NCBI GenBank assembly: GCA_963705385.1
Contig: OY970075.1
Span: 310,001-374,000, forward strand
DNA: 64,000 bases
From: MFD02979-c5 sp963705385
Lineage (GTDB): Bacteria > Bacteroidota > Bacteroidia > Cytophagales > Amoebophilaceae
Reading direction: 5' to 3'
Part shown: positions 53,415-64,000 of the stretch, in pieces
How the letters are laid out: every line of letters begins with the position of its first letter
Position numbering within the stretch: the first letter of the stretch is position 1
Translations under genes and position numbers: made by a program
Notes under the pieces: generated by a model
What the model was told of the DNA's origin: nothing
Database searches by the model: none
What the model saw: the letters and a program-made list of their open reading frames with translations, nothing else

Positions 53415-56273
53415 ATGACAAAAAAAGCATCAAAAAGTTTGCATTCCTCCAGTCCTGCAAAAGATTTATACGGGCACGATCAGCTAGAGGTGCTAGGCGC
53501 ACGGGTGCATAACCTGAAGAACATCGACGTTGCCTTTCCAAGAAACAAGCTAGTTGTAATTACAGGTATCAGCGGAAGTGGTAAATCTTCCCTGGCATTT
53601 GATACTATTTATGCCGAAGGGCAGCGGCGCTACATGGAGAGTTTTTCTGCTTATGCCCGTAGTTTTATTGGCAATCTAGAACGTCCAGATGTAGACAAAA
53701 TCAACGGCCTGAGTCCTGTCATTGCCATTGAGCAAAAAACTACCTCACGCAACCCGCGTTCTACCGTAGGTACAACTACAGAGGTTTATGACTTTTTACG
53801 GCTATTGTTTGCCAGAGCAGCTGAGGCATACTCCTACCTGAATGGCAAAAAGATGAGCAGACAAACAGACGAGCAAATACAGGCCCATATTATCAAAAAC
53901 TTTGCTGGAAAGCGGCTTACACTCCTTGCGCCAGTAGTGAAAGGTAGAAAGGGGCACTACAGGGAGCTTTTTCAACAAATCAGCAAGGTGGGTTTTAGTA
54001 AGGTCAGAGTAGACGGAGAGATCAAAGATGTCTTACCCAAAATGCAAGTAGACCGCTACAAAACACATAATATTGAGATTGTCATTGATCGGATACTAGT
54101 AGACCCAAAAGACAAGCAGCGGCTTAGGGATTCTCTGCGGACAGCTTGGCAACAAGGCAACGGAACGGTTATGCTGCAAGATGAGCAAGGGGGAGTACAC
54201 TATTTTTCCAAATCACTCATGGACCCTGAAACAGGCCTTTCGTATGATGAGCCTGCGCCTAATTCTTTTTCCTTTAACTCACCCTACGGAGCCTGCCCTG
54301 CCTGCGAGGGTTTAGGGGAAATTACGCAAGTAGATATTGACACTCTTATTCCAGACAAAACATTAAGCATTCACCAAGGTGCCATTGTACTGCTAGGGGC
54401 TTCTAGACAGGTAATGATCTTTAAAAAGATTGACGCATTCCTGAGAAAACATCAGTTCAGTATCTCCACGCCTGTCCAGGACTTGCCTGCAGCAGTGCTA
54501 CAAGCTGTTTTGTATGGAGATGGTTCCAGGGTAGAAGTAGACACAAGGCAATATCCAGGCGCTATGTGGGACGCTAGCTTTGAGGGAGTTATCGAATTCC
54601 TGGCTAGGAAAAAAGAAAAAGGCAAATGTAAGCTGCCCAGTGAAATATTTGACCATACTGTAGTATGTTCTGAATGCCAGGGTAACAGACTAAAAAAGGA
54701 GGCATTACATTTTAAAGTGGATGGCCAAAACATCGCTTCCTTGGCTACTATGGACCTGCAACAGCTCCATGATTGGTTGAGCGATTTGGAGGCTAGGCTG
54801 ACCACAAGGCAGCAAAAGATTACTGGAGAGTTGCTTAAAGAAATTCGCAAGAGGATTCAATTTCTGTTGGATGTAGGGCTCCACTATTTGCACCTTAATA
54901 GAGCTTTGAAGACACTTTCAGGCGGAGAAGCCCAGCGCATCAGGCTGGCTTCCCAGATAAGCACGCAGCTCGTCGGGGTGATGTACATCTTGGATGAACC
55001 CAGCATTGGGTTGCACCAACGTGACAACGTGCGTTTGATCAAGGCCCTGAAAGCACTGAGAGACTTGGGCAACTCTGTGATTGTAGTAGAGCACGACAAG
55101 GATATCATGCTGCAATCAGACTACATTTTAGACATAGGGCCAGGTGCTGGCCAGCACGGTGGCAAAGTAGTAGCAGCAGGTCCCCCTGTTAGCTTCCTGC
55201 AGCAAAAAGGTATTACTGCAGATTTCCTCAATGGTAAATGCCAGATTGCTGTGCCTAAATACAGGCGGCAGGGCAATGGGCACTACCTCAGCATCAAAGG
55301 CTGCCGAGGCAATAACCTAAAAGACATCACCCTTAGCATTCCCTTGGGCAAGATGATCTGTGTCACCGGCGTATCAGGGAGTGGCAAATCTTCTTTGATC
55401 CATGAGACCCTTTTTCCTATCCTGCAGCAACACATTTACAAAAGCCATACTGTCCCTTTACCTTATGACGCTGTAGAAGGGCTGGGGCACCTCGACAAAG
55501 TAGTAGAGGTCGACCAGTTGCCTATTGGCAAAACGCCTCGCTCTAACCCAGCCACTTACACAGGTGCCTTTGCAGACATCCGCACGCTTTTTACGCAATT
55601 GCCTGAAGCCAAAATCAGGGGCTACGGTCCTGGCAGGTTCTCTTTTAATGTCAAAGGGGGCCGGTGTGAGGCCTGTGAAGGGGCTGGCATGAAGCTCATT
55701 GAGATGGACTTTTTGCCCGATGTACATGTACTGTGCGAGACCTGCAAATCCAAGCGTTACAACCGTGAAACCCTGGAGATCCAGTACCGGGGCCATTCTA
55801 TTGCTGATGTCTTGGACATGACTGTGAGCAGGGCTGCTGAGTTTTTTGAAAAATACCCTAAAATCCTTAGGAAAATCAAGGCCATGCAGGAGGTAGGACT
55901 GGACTATATCACCCTGGGACAGCATGCCACGAGCCTTTCAGGTGGGGAAGCGCAGCGGGTTAAGCTTGCTGCCGAGCTTGCTAAAAAAGATACAGGAAAA
56001 ACTTTTTATATTCTTGACGAGCCCACAACAGGGCTTCATTTTCAAGACATTGAGCATTTATTGGTTGTCTTAAATAAGCTGGTAGATAAAGGCAACACCG
56101 TGCTGGTCATCGAGCACAACATGGACATCATCAAGGTAGCTGACTATGTGATCGACATAGGACCTGAAGGGGGCCATCAAGGAGGGGAAATTGTAGTGGA
56201 AGGTACACCCGAAGCAGTGGTCCAACATCCAGAAAGTTATACAGCACGTTTCCTCCAACAAGAGCTTATTTAA
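53415..56273 (+). CDS. uvrA: Excinuclease ABC subunit A (UvrA)
   Basis: Damage-recognition ATPase of nucleotide excision repair. Two ABC ATPase halves are intact: Walker A ITGISGSGKSSLAFDT near residue 50 and VTGVSGSGKSSLIHET near 653; the signatures LSGGEAQRIRLASQI and LSGGEAQRVKLAAEL; Walker B YILDEPSIGLHQ and YILDEPTTGLHF. Zinc-binding cysteines occur in CPACEGLGE, CSECQGNR, CEACEGAG and CETCKSKRYN. 952 aa is the family length. No uvrB or uvrC is in the window. With phr and recQ it indicates a good repair capacity. Confidence 0.97.
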   Translation: MTKKASKSLHSSSPAKDLYGHDQLEVLGARVHNLKNIDVAFPRNKLVVITGISGSGKSSLAFDTIYAEGQRRYMESFSAYARSFIGNLERPDVDKINGLSPVIAIEQKTTSRNPRSTVGTTTEVYDFLRLLFARAAEAYSYLNGKKMSRQTDEQIQAHIIKNFAGKRLTLLAPVVKGRKGHYRELFQQISKVGFSKVRVDGEIKDVLPKMQVDRYKTHNIEIVIDRILVDPKDKQRLRDSLRTAWQQGNGTVMLQDEQGGVHYFSKSLMDPETGLSYDEPAPNSFSFNSPYGACPACEGLGEITQVDIDTLIPDKTLSIHQGAIVLLGASRQVMIFKKIDAFLRKHQFSISTPVQDLPAAVLQAVLYGDGSRVEVDTRQYPGAMWDASFEGVIEFLARKKEKGKCKLPSEIFDHTVVCSECQGNRLKKEALHFKVDGQNIASLATMDLQQLHDWLSDLEARLTTRQQKITGELLKEIRKRIQFLLDVGLHYLHLNRALKTLSGGEAQRIRLASQISTQLVGVMYILDEPSIGLHQRDNVRLIKALKALRDLGNSVIVVEHDKDIMLQSDYILDIGPGAGQHGGKVVAAGPPVSFLQQKGITADFLNGKCQIAVPKYRRQGNGHYLSIKGCRGNNLKDITLSIPLGKMICVTGVSGSGKSSLIHETLFPILQQHIYKSHTVPLPYDAVEGLGHLDKVVEVDQLPIGKTPRSNPATYTGAFADIRTLFTQLPEAKIRGYGPGRFSFNVKGGRCEACEGAGMKLIEMDFLPDVHVLCETCKSKRYNRETLEIQYRGHSIADVLDMTVSRAAEFFEKYPKILRKIKAMQEVGLDYITLGQHATSLSGGEAQRVKLAAELAKKDTGKTFYILDEPTTGLHFQDIEHLLVVLNKLVDKGNTVLVIEHNMDIIKVADYVIDIGPEGGHQGGEIVVEGTPEAVVQHPESYTARFLQQELI

Positions 56274-56334
56274 CTCAGATTACGTACCTCGTACAAGATG
56301 CTCTATAGAGGAAGCAAGTAAAAAGACACTAGGA

Positions 56335-56656
56335 AGAAGATTTTATCTTGATACATCTGTTTTCGGTGGATATTATGTAGATCAAAATAGGCTATGCACA
56401 CCTGCCAGAAAGAGAGTTAGAAAAAGCAAGCAGAAAGCTGAGTGAGCTTATAAATACAATACCAAATGAAAGCCTAGCGCTTGTTCATATGAGTGAAGAA
56501 GCACTCGAGCTAGCAGCAGCTTACATTAAAGAAGAAGCCCTGAGTCCAAAGTTCAAAGATGATGCAGGGCACATTGCCCTAGCTACTATGCATAGGGTAG
56601 ATAATTTAATTAGCTGGAAGTTTCGTCATGTGGTAAACTGCTTCCGTATACGTTAA
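56335..56656 (+). pseudogene. Broken PIN-domain (VapC-like) toxin
   Basis: A first piece reads FYLDTSVFGGYYVDQ, the N-terminal strand with the catalytic aspartate of PIN nucleases. In another frame the C-terminal part follows: EKASRKLSELINTIPNES, MSEEALELAAAYI, then FKDDAGHIALATMHRVDNLI and SWKFRHVVN. DDAxHIAxAT and SWNFKHIVN are family hallmarks. The middle of the domain (roughly 70-80 residues) is missing and the frame is shifted, so it is inactive. Confidence 0.78.
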
Positions 56657-56723
56657 TAATTTGATAAACTTAAAAGGTGGGATATACAACTATAGCTATC
56701 AGAACCCCTAAAGAAATATTAAA

Positions 56724-56939
56724 ATGAAGAAAGTAGGCGACGCTATGAAGATGGTCAGAGGAGCTAGAGATGAACCAGGAGCAATTCGTAGAAAAAGCCT
56801 CAAAGGGTATTTGAGACAAATAGAGGAAAGCAACAAGGAATTGATAGTAAGGCATAAAAGGCTGATTAAGGACACAAAGGACGCTGTTACAGATAAGAAA
56901 TATGATGCGTGTTACGTAGCACTCGTACGTAATAATTAA
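56724..56939 (+). CDS. Possible antitoxin partner of the PIN remnant
   Basis: 71 aa, charged, helical (MKMVRGARDEPGAIRRKSLK, LKGYLRQIEESNKELIVRHK). It sits where small antitoxin genes follow PIN genes of this type, whose products start similarly with a VKMxRxIRDxx motif and end with a helix. The identification is from position and a weak motif. Since the toxin is broken, this gene is probably decaying; no stop is seen within it. Confidence 0.45.
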   Translation: MKKVGDAMKMVRGARDEPGAIRRKSLKGYLRQIEESNKELIVRHKRLIKDTKDAVTDKKYDACYVALVRNN

Positions 56940-57079
56940 GGGTGTGATAAGGAAAAGCGTACAAGTTCGCGTGTCGCTTGTGATCAATAGAGCTAGGCAT
57001 GGCAGCGTAGGGATGAACAAGGTTTTGAAAAGGGGCAGAGAAAGTTCGTTTTATCAGTTACCAGATAAATGTAAAACCT

Positions 57080-57601
57080 ATGAACGCACAAAAAACTGGA
57101 GAGGGCGAAGTGATCTTTGCCAAGCTGGAAGCGCTACTCAACTGGGCAAGAAGTTCTTCTTTGTGGCCTATGACCTTTGGTTTAGCCTGCTGTGCTATTG
57201 AAATGATGGGCGCCTATGCTGCTGATTATGACTTAGACCGTTTGGGAGTGATTCCTAGGGCTTCTCCCCGCCAGGCAGATGTGATGATTGTTTCGGGCAC
57301 GGTTACTTTTAAGATGGCAGATAGGATCAAGCGGCTTTACGAGCAAATGCCTGAGCCCCGCTATGTGATCTCCATGGGTTCATGTGCCAACTGTGGAGGC
57401 CCTTACTGGCAACATGGCTACCATGTAGTAAAAGGGGTAGACAGGATCATCCCTGTAGACGTCTACGTACCAGGCTGTCCACCCAAGCCCGAAGCCCTGA
57501 TTGGTGGGTTTCTGAAACTGCAAGAAAAGATCCGTCAGAAAAATCGGAATGTCCCTCCTGAGGTTACTACAAGTCCTGTAGATGATACCAATCAAACCTA
57601 A
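57080..57601 (+). CDS. nuoB: NADH:quinone oxidoreductase subunit NuoB
   Basis: Carries Fe-S cluster N2, the last cluster before quinone in complex I. The four ligands are present: Cys37 and Cys38 ([11 protein letters not shown]), Cys102 (GSCANCGG) and Cys133 ([11 protein letters not shown]). [16 protein letters not shown] is also typical. 173 aa is normal. Upstream, where nuoA would be expected, there is only the toxin-antitoxin remnant and non-coding sequence. nuoC starts 7 bp downstream. Confidence 0.95.
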   Translation: MNAQKTGEGEVIFAKLEALLNWARSSSLWPMTFGLACCAIEMMGAYAADYDLDRLGVIPRASPRQADVMIVSGTVTFKMADRIKRLYEQMPEPRYVISMGSCANCGGPYWQHGYHVVKGVDRIIPVDVYVPGCPPKPEALIGGFLKLQEKIRQKNRNVPPEVTTSPVDDTNQT

Positions 57602-57608
57602 GTAAGCT

Positions 57609-58112
57609 ATGCACACCACCTTTAAGGAAGTTATTGCCTTACTCATCCAAAATTTTGGCCCAGAAATTATCCTAGCAGAAGACCACAAAGCTACGCCTCC
57701 AGCACTCCTGGTTCCTGTCCCACGCATTGCTGAAGTAGGTCAGCTACTCCATGAACACGAAAAGACCTATTTTGATTATTTAGCCTGTATCACTGCCCTA
57801 GATAACGGACCTGAAGCAGGTAGCTTAGAAGTAATTTACAATCTATATTCTATCCCCTACAACTTGCAGCTGATGCTAAAGGTAGCCGTTGTCAGAAACC
57901 AACCAGGAGCCCCTTTGCCTGAAGTTCCTTCAGTAAGTGCTATTTGGCGTGCTGCTAACTGGCATGAACGAGAAGCTTACGACTTGTTAGGTATTCGCTT
58001 TGCTAACCATCCAGATCTCCGGCGCATTTTGCTACCTGCTGACTGGGAAGGGCATCCACTGCGGAAAGACTATGTAGCGCAAGAACAATACCATGGCGTA
58101 TCCATAACGTAA
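57609..58112 (+). CDS. nuoC: NADH:quinone oxidoreductase subunit NuoC
   Basis: Peripheral-arm subunit (30-kDa family) of complex I. YFDYLACITALDNG and the strongly conserved WHEREAYDLLGIRFANHPDL followed by RRILLPADWEGHPLRKDY are present. 167 aa matches stand-alone NuoC. It ends 186 bp before an IS5-type transposase remnant; nuoD, which normally follows, is not found. The nuoBC pair therefore looks like an isolated piece of an operon, unless the other subunits are encoded elsewhere. Confidence 0.95.
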   Translation: MHTTFKEVIALLIQNFGPEIILAEDHKATPPALLVPVPRIAEVGQLLHEHEKTYFDYLACITALDNGPEAGSLEVIYNLYSIPYNLQLMLKVAVVRNQPGAPLPEVPSVSAIWRAANWHEREAYDLLGIRFANHPDLRRILLPADWEGHPLRKDYVAQEQYHGVSIT

Positions 58113-58298
58113 CCTTTTTGGCTTGCTTATTGGGCTAATGAAGCTATTAGGAGGTCTCACTGTGCTCCCTGCAAACACGCTATCTCCTCTTGGCATAGCT
58201 TTTCAGTGAGTTCTCTAAGCACCTGTACTCTGGCCCCTCAATAGAGCAGTTCTTTTTTTCCAATACTACCAGCAGGCATAGAAAGCAGGTCAGAGTAT

Positions 58299-58499
58299 AT
58301 GATAAAGAGCTTCATAGGATATGATAAAGAGCCATACAAGAAAAGGAATGTTATAGAGGGGATGTTCAACAAGCTCAAGCATTTTAGGAGGCTATCGACA
58401 AGCTATGAAAAGCTTAAGGTAGCTTTCCCAGCTTGGGCCTACCTAGGAAGCATTTATCTATGGACTCTATCAATGTCTACAACACCTAGCAAGTTCTAA
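58299..58499 (+). pseudogene. C-terminal remnant of an IS5-family transposase
   Basis: 66 aa: EPYKKRNVIEGMFNKLKHFR, RRLSTSYEKLKVAFPAWAYL and a tail ending TTPSKF. It matches the end of IS5-family transposases (R-x-x-(V/I)-E-x-x-F-x-x-L-K-x-x-R-R-x-x-T-R-Y-(E/D)-K). The catalytic glutamate region (the E of the DDE set) lies in this part, but the two aspartates and the rest are missing. The insertion or its deletion may be why nuoD is no longer next to nuoC. Confidence 0.82.
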
Positions 58500-58531
58500 G
58501 TTAAAAACTCAGGGCAGCATGAGTAAAAAAA

Positions 58532-60664
58532 TTACGCAAATAGCTGGGCTTTCATCACCTCATCCAGAGTGACCTTAAAAAAGGCCTGATGGATGTTACA
58601 AGGGAGTTCTTCACCAGGTTGCTGCTTGTTATACGTACCATCTTCTTGCATCAAATAGCTATTGACGTTATCCTTTAAGTTATAGGCCAGCAGATGGATG
58701 ACTTGTTGTTTGAGCAGAGGACTTTTGATCATAAACAGCGTTTCAATACGTCTGTCAAAGCTTCTGACCATGATATCAGCGCTGCCAGCATATACTTTAG
58801 GATCTCCTTGGTTATGAAAATAGAAAACACGGGCATGTTCCAAAAAGTCGCCTATGATAGAGCGCACCGTAATGTTCTCGCTGAGACCTGGGCGGCCTGG
58901 TATGAGGCAGCAAATCCCTCTAACAATGAGCTGGATAGGTACCCCTGCTTGGGAAGCTGTGTACAGCGCTTCCATCGTAGCTTCGTCTTCTAAAGAATTC
59001 ACTTTAATGACAATGCCAGCGGGTAAACCTTGCTGTGCGTTGTCCACTTCTTGGTGAATCATTGCTGAGAGCTGCTTGCGAATATCAAGGGGGGTGGTAA
59101 TAAGGTTTTCATACCCTGTAGGGATGGAATGGCCAGTGATGACATTAAAAAACTCTGCAACGTCATTGGCATAAACTTCATCTGTAGTCATCAGGCTGAT
59201 GTCAGCATAGTCTTTGGCAGCCTCTTCATTGTAGTTGCCAGTAGATATATGTACATAGCGCGTAATGCACTCGTTTTCTCTGCGCACAATCATCATGACC
59301 TTGGCATGCGTCTTGACACTGCTGATGCCATAGATCACGAAACACCCTGCCTTTTCTAGTTTTTTGGCTTCTTTCATGTTGTGCTCCTCATCAAAGCGCG
59401 CTTTGATTTCAAACAAAACAGAAACGTGTTTGCCATGCGCTACTGCCTTGAGCAATGCAGCTATTACGGCTGATTCCGGGGCTAAGCGGTAGATGGTCAT
59501 CTTGATGGCCAATACATAGGGATCTTCAGCTGCCTTTTCAATCAGGTCGATTACTAGGTCGATGCTATTGTAAGGATGATGAAGCAGGATGTCTTGTTGC
59601 TGAAGCGTATCAAAAATATTACTGGCGCTTCCAGTAGGGTAGGAGAGGGGAGGCACAGGAGTAGGGGGCGTAGGAAGTTTGCCCTTTAATTCGTTGTATT
59701 GTACAATCTGTTGTAGTCCTGTAAGCGCTACAAGGCTTTGCTTAGGGACACGAAATACGTTGTCTTCATCAATATCCCATTGTTGCTTCAAGCGTGCCAA
59801 CAGCCATGGGTCATAACTTTCTTCTATTTCTAGGCATACTACCCTAGCTTGGCTCCTTTTTTTAAGCTTGCGCTTAAACTCCTCTAAAAAATTCGTTTCC
59901 AGGTCATCAACTTCTTCAAGGAAAAAGTCTCCGTTGCGGATAATCCTGAAAAAGGTAGCAGAAAGTAGGGTTACATTTTTAAACAGTACATCTAGGTTCC
60001 TACGGATGATTTCTTCGATAGCAACGAAGCAGGTTTTGGTGCCATGGTTGACGTTATAAAAACGAGGCAGGTTTTGAGGCAGCTGGATAAAGGAAAGCTT
60101 TTTGGCGTTTTTTCTGTCAGCTGGGTTGTGCGTGACAACACCGAACACCAAGAATTTATTGATCAAGGCTGGGAAAATATGGTGGCTATCAAACACCATA
60201 GGGGTAAGCATGGGGAAGATCGCTTTTTTGAAATACTCCCTAAGCTGGCTCTGCACTTGCTGGCTGAGTGTGGTGAAGTCTTGAACAATCGCACAGCTAT
60301 TTTCTTGGAGTTGAGGAAGGAGCTTTTGGAGCAAGCAATCATGCTGCTTTTGAAAAAATGCCTTAATCTCAGTGAGTAGTTGGTGCCGGAAGGGAATTTC
60401 ACGCAGCCCAAGGTGGTCAATCCACTTCTTTTTATAGTCTATGTAGTTGTACAAATTACCTACCCTAACCATGAAAAACTCATCTAGGTTAGAGGCGCTG
60501 ATAATCAGGAATTTAAGCTGCTCAAAGGTTGTTTTTTCTGGCCTTTCTGCTTGCTCTAGGACACGCTCGTTGAACTTGAGCCAACTCAAGTCTCGGCTCA
60601 GGTAACGCCCGCTCTGCAGGGGTACTTTTTGTAATTCTTTGTCATACACACTACTACTAGGCAT
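58532..60664 (-). CDS. ppk: Polyphosphate kinase Ppk1
   Basis: Makes inorganic polyphosphate from ATP, reversibly, at the inner membrane. N-terminal domain: RYLSRDLSWLKFNERVLEQA and ISASNLDEFFMVRVG. Then HHPYNSIDLVIDLIEKAAED, AIKMTIYRLA, LFEIKARFDEEHN, and the autophosphorylated histidine in KTHAKVMMIVRR, followed by YVHISTGNYNEEAAKDYAD. 710 aa is typical. The gene is complete, with no ppx neighbour. Polyphosphate could serve as energy store or stress signal; ppGpp levels control it in E. coli, which is of interest because of the HD protein at 32 kb. Confidence 0.95.
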   Translation of the reverse strand: MPSSSVYDKELQKVPLQSGRYLSRDLSWLKFNERVLEQAERPEKTTFEQLKFLIISASNLDEFFMVRVGNLYNYIDYKKKWIDHLGLREIPFRHQLLTEIKAFFQKQHDCLLQKLLPQLQENSCAIVQDFTTLSQQVQSQLREYFKKAIFPMLTPMVFDSHHIFPALINKFLVFGVVTHNPADRKNAKKLSFIQLPQNLPRFYNVNHGTKTCFVAIEEIIRRNLDVLFKNVTLLSATFFRIIRNGDFFLEEVDDLETNFLEEFKRKLKKRSQARVVCLEIEESYDPWLLARLKQQWDIDEDNVFRVPKQSLVALTGLQQIVQYNELKGKLPTPPTPVPPLSYPTGSASNIFDTLQQQDILLHHPYNSIDLVIDLIEKAAEDPYVLAIKMTIYRLAPESAVIAALLKAVAHGKHVSVLFEIKARFDEEHNMKEAKKLEKAGCFVIYGISSVKTHAKVMMIVRRENECITRYVHISTGNYNEEAAKDYADISLMTTDEVYANDVAEFFNVITGHSIPTGYENLITTPLDIRKQLSAMIHQEVDNAQQGLPAGIVIKVNSLEDEATMEALYTASQAGVPIQLIVRGICCLIPGRPGLSENITVRSIIGDFLEHARVFYFHNQGDPKVYAGSADIMVRSFDRRIETLFMIKSPLLKQQVIHLLAYNLKDNVNSYLMQEDGTYNKQQPGEELPCNIHQAFFKVTLDEVMKAQLFA

Positions 60665-61019
60665 CTTTCAACTAACTCCCTAAATTTTTTTCAGCGGCCT
60701 TTCAAAGGGTTTTAACCTGCCTTACGCCTGATGATTTCAAAAAGGGGTGAAATCTGGTTTTACAACAGCATCAACCCATATCTCATGTTCAATAGATAGC
60801 TTATAAAACCACCTCTAACTACTCTTTCATTAAGGAGGAGAGCTTTTATGGGGGCGCTCTGCGAGCATCTTTTGTGAAAGTAGTTTGCAGCGCTTGCGTA
60901 ACATGAGAATTTTAAGTTGGCCAGTATTTAGAAACTTTTGCTGTTCATTGAACGTAACCCTATAAGTTACAACCCTTGGCTAGCTACAACAAGGCCTACC
61001 CCTTACTTCTTTTTATCTA
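60665..61019. other. Non-coding stretch between ppk and gyrB
   Basis: Contains copy B of the intergenic repeat at 60758-60908. No gene is seen. Confidence 0.6.
60758..60908 (+). repeat. Intergenic repeat with palindromic core, copy B
   Basis: Aligns with 52919-53072. The core at 60807-60851 has the form AACCACCTCTAAC, then CTTTCATTAAGGAGGAGAGC and TTTTA, which can fold and end in a T-run like the copy at 11147-11191. Confidence 0.7.
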
Positions 61020-63020
<2,001 letters not shown>

Positions 63021-63139
63021 TTAAGCAACTTTCTACTAGGGGGGAGAGACGGCTAAAGGCACGGTGTGACAAGGTAGCTGCCTAGTGATATTAAGCAACT
63101 TCAAAACAAGTGATGGGCCAGGGTAACACCTTTCAAGGG

Positions 63140-63952
63140 TTAATGATGGAGCTCACCTGATGGTGAGGTAGAGTCGGGCATAGCCATATCCTCCTCTTGC
63201 AAGGCTACTAACCACAAGTCAACCGTTTCTCCTATCCTGACTTCTTGGCTTGCTGCAGGGACTTGGCGGGAGACCGTATTTGGGGATCCATTGCCAACGG
63301 TTTGGTAGGTAGTACTACCTACTTTTACACCAGCACTCAAGAGAAAAAACTCTGCATCTGCTAGTTTCATACCTATTACGTTAGGCACTTCTACTGTCTT
63401 TTGACCGAGCCCTGCACCCACCACCAGTTCAATGCTAGAGCCTTTGGCAATGGGGGTACCTGGTTGGATCTTTTTTCCGTCGTGCCACTGCTCTAGCACG
63501 GCATTCTGGGCAATATCTGGCACATACTTAATAGCACCGAGCAGTAATCCCTGGCTTTTCAGGAGCATGTGGGCATTCCTAACCGATCCATCTACTAGAT
63601 GGGGCATAGAAACCTCGGGCGGTGTTGTCGTGTTTAAGGTCAGGTAAATTTTCCTCCCCTCTTTGACACTAGCCCCTTCCTTGGGATATTGCTGTAGGAC
63701 AGCTCTAGGGGGATAGTCAGGGGAGTAGGCAAAGTCTTCAGTGACTTCAAAACGCAAGTTGCGCTGGGTTAAGCATGTTTCTACTTCGTTCCAGGAAAAG
63801 CCTTTTAGGTTAGGTACAGTGATAAATTGGCCATGGCGGGTGATGGCTGGTAGCATGACCTTGAAGAACAAAAGTATAATGGAGTTTAAAACTACTAGCA
63901 TGAGGCCAAGGTGGAGCGCAAGTATTTTTATAAAGGGCTTATTGAGCTTCAT
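63140..63952 (-). CDS. PASTA-domain membrane protein
   Basis: 270 aa from ATG at 63952 (a start seven codons earlier at 63973 is less likely). One membrane helix (ILALHLGLMLVVLNSIILLF, residues 10-30) is followed by three PASTA domains outside the cytoplasm: residues about 45-110 (VPNLKGFSWNEVETCL, then VLQQYPKEGASVKEGRKIYL), 115-185 (MPHLVDGSVRNAHMLL) and 190-260 (VPNVIGMKLADAEFFLLSAG). PASTA domains bind peptidoglycan muropeptides. There is no kinase domain, unlike PknB, so it is the short PASTA protein common in Bacteroidota. It supports a peptidoglycan layer in this organism. Confidence 0.85.
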   Translation of the reverse strand: MKLNKPFIKILALHLGLMLVVLNSIILLFFKVMLPAITRHGQFITVPNLKGFSWNEVETCLTQRNLRFEVTEDFAYSPDYPPRAVLQQYPKEGASVKEGRKIYLTLNTTTPPEVSMPHLVDGSVRNAHMLLKSQGLLLGAIKYVPDIAQNAVLEQWHDGKKIQPGTPIAKGSSIELVVGAGLGQKTVEVPNVIGMKLADAEFFLLSAGVKVGSTTYQTVGNGSPNTVSRQVPAASQEVRIGETVDLWLVALQEEDMAMPDSTSPSGELHH

Positions 63953-64000
63953 AAGATGGGTTTTGCTGTACATGCCTGCTTAGGCCATATTGAATAATAT

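Noticed and set aside
53198..53512. A 104-aa frame before uvrA
   Set aside because: It overlaps the start of uvrA in another frame, has no recognisable motif and shows no family-like pattern.

Overview
The window looks like a chromosome segment of a Bacteroidota bacterium, most likely a host-associated member of the Cytophagales/Amoebophilaceae type. Support for Bacteroidota: a PorT-type beta-barrel protein, a FabZ carrying what looks like an LpxC-FabZ linker, a sigma-54 gene, and -7 boxes of the TAnnTTTG form. Support for an intracellular or symbiotic life: a SET-domain protein, ankyrin remnants, two giant lipoproteins with kinesin-light-chain-type TPR arrays, many gene remnants, and long non-coding gaps. 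The placement is inferred from gene content; no search was run.

Left part (1-24.7 kb), mostly housekeeping genes: 3' part of sua5/tsaC, pgk, an lpoB-like lipoprotein with a TPR lipoprotein partner, recQ, a UvrD/AddA-type helicase, a membrane-anchored SET protein, dnaJ-grpE, a broken (p)ppGpp-hydrolase fragment, murD, ctpA-rnpA-rpmH, tsaE diverging from fabZ, fabD, a DcaP-like porin, a penicillin-acylase-family hydrolase and a small membrane protein.

Middle part (24.8-42.8 kb), an accessory island. Direct repeats of about 200 bp (24841-25058 and 42649-42840) bound a pair of inverted paralogues (25536-30329 on + and 35862-42122 on -). Each encodes a lipoprotein with a nucleotidyltransferase-like domain and 10 or 15 TPR units. 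Between them lie remnants of an ankyrin protein, manC, tatC and glyA (the last two joined by a deletion), and one intact gene for a 1162-aa protein. That protein fuses a sodium:solute symporter, a degenerate histidine-kinase-like segment and a RelA/SpoT-type HD (ppGpp hydrolase) domain without a synthetase. It is the most unusual gene here.

Right part (43-64 kb): crtB-like synthase and photolyase, asnS, rpoN, a PorT-like protein, tRNA-Arg(ACG), dnaG, mrp, uvrA, a decayed PIN toxin-antitoxin pair, nuoB-nuoC without nuoA or nuoD, an IS5-type transposase end, ppk, gyrB and a PASTA-domain membrane protein.

The intact core genes cover cell-wall synthesis and its regulation (murD, lpoB-like, PASTA), fatty-acid synthesis (fabD, fabZ), DNA repair and replication (recQ, addA-like, phr, uvrA, dnaG, gyrB), protein folding and translation. 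The remnants show active reduction of biosynthetic and export genes (glyA, manC, tatC).
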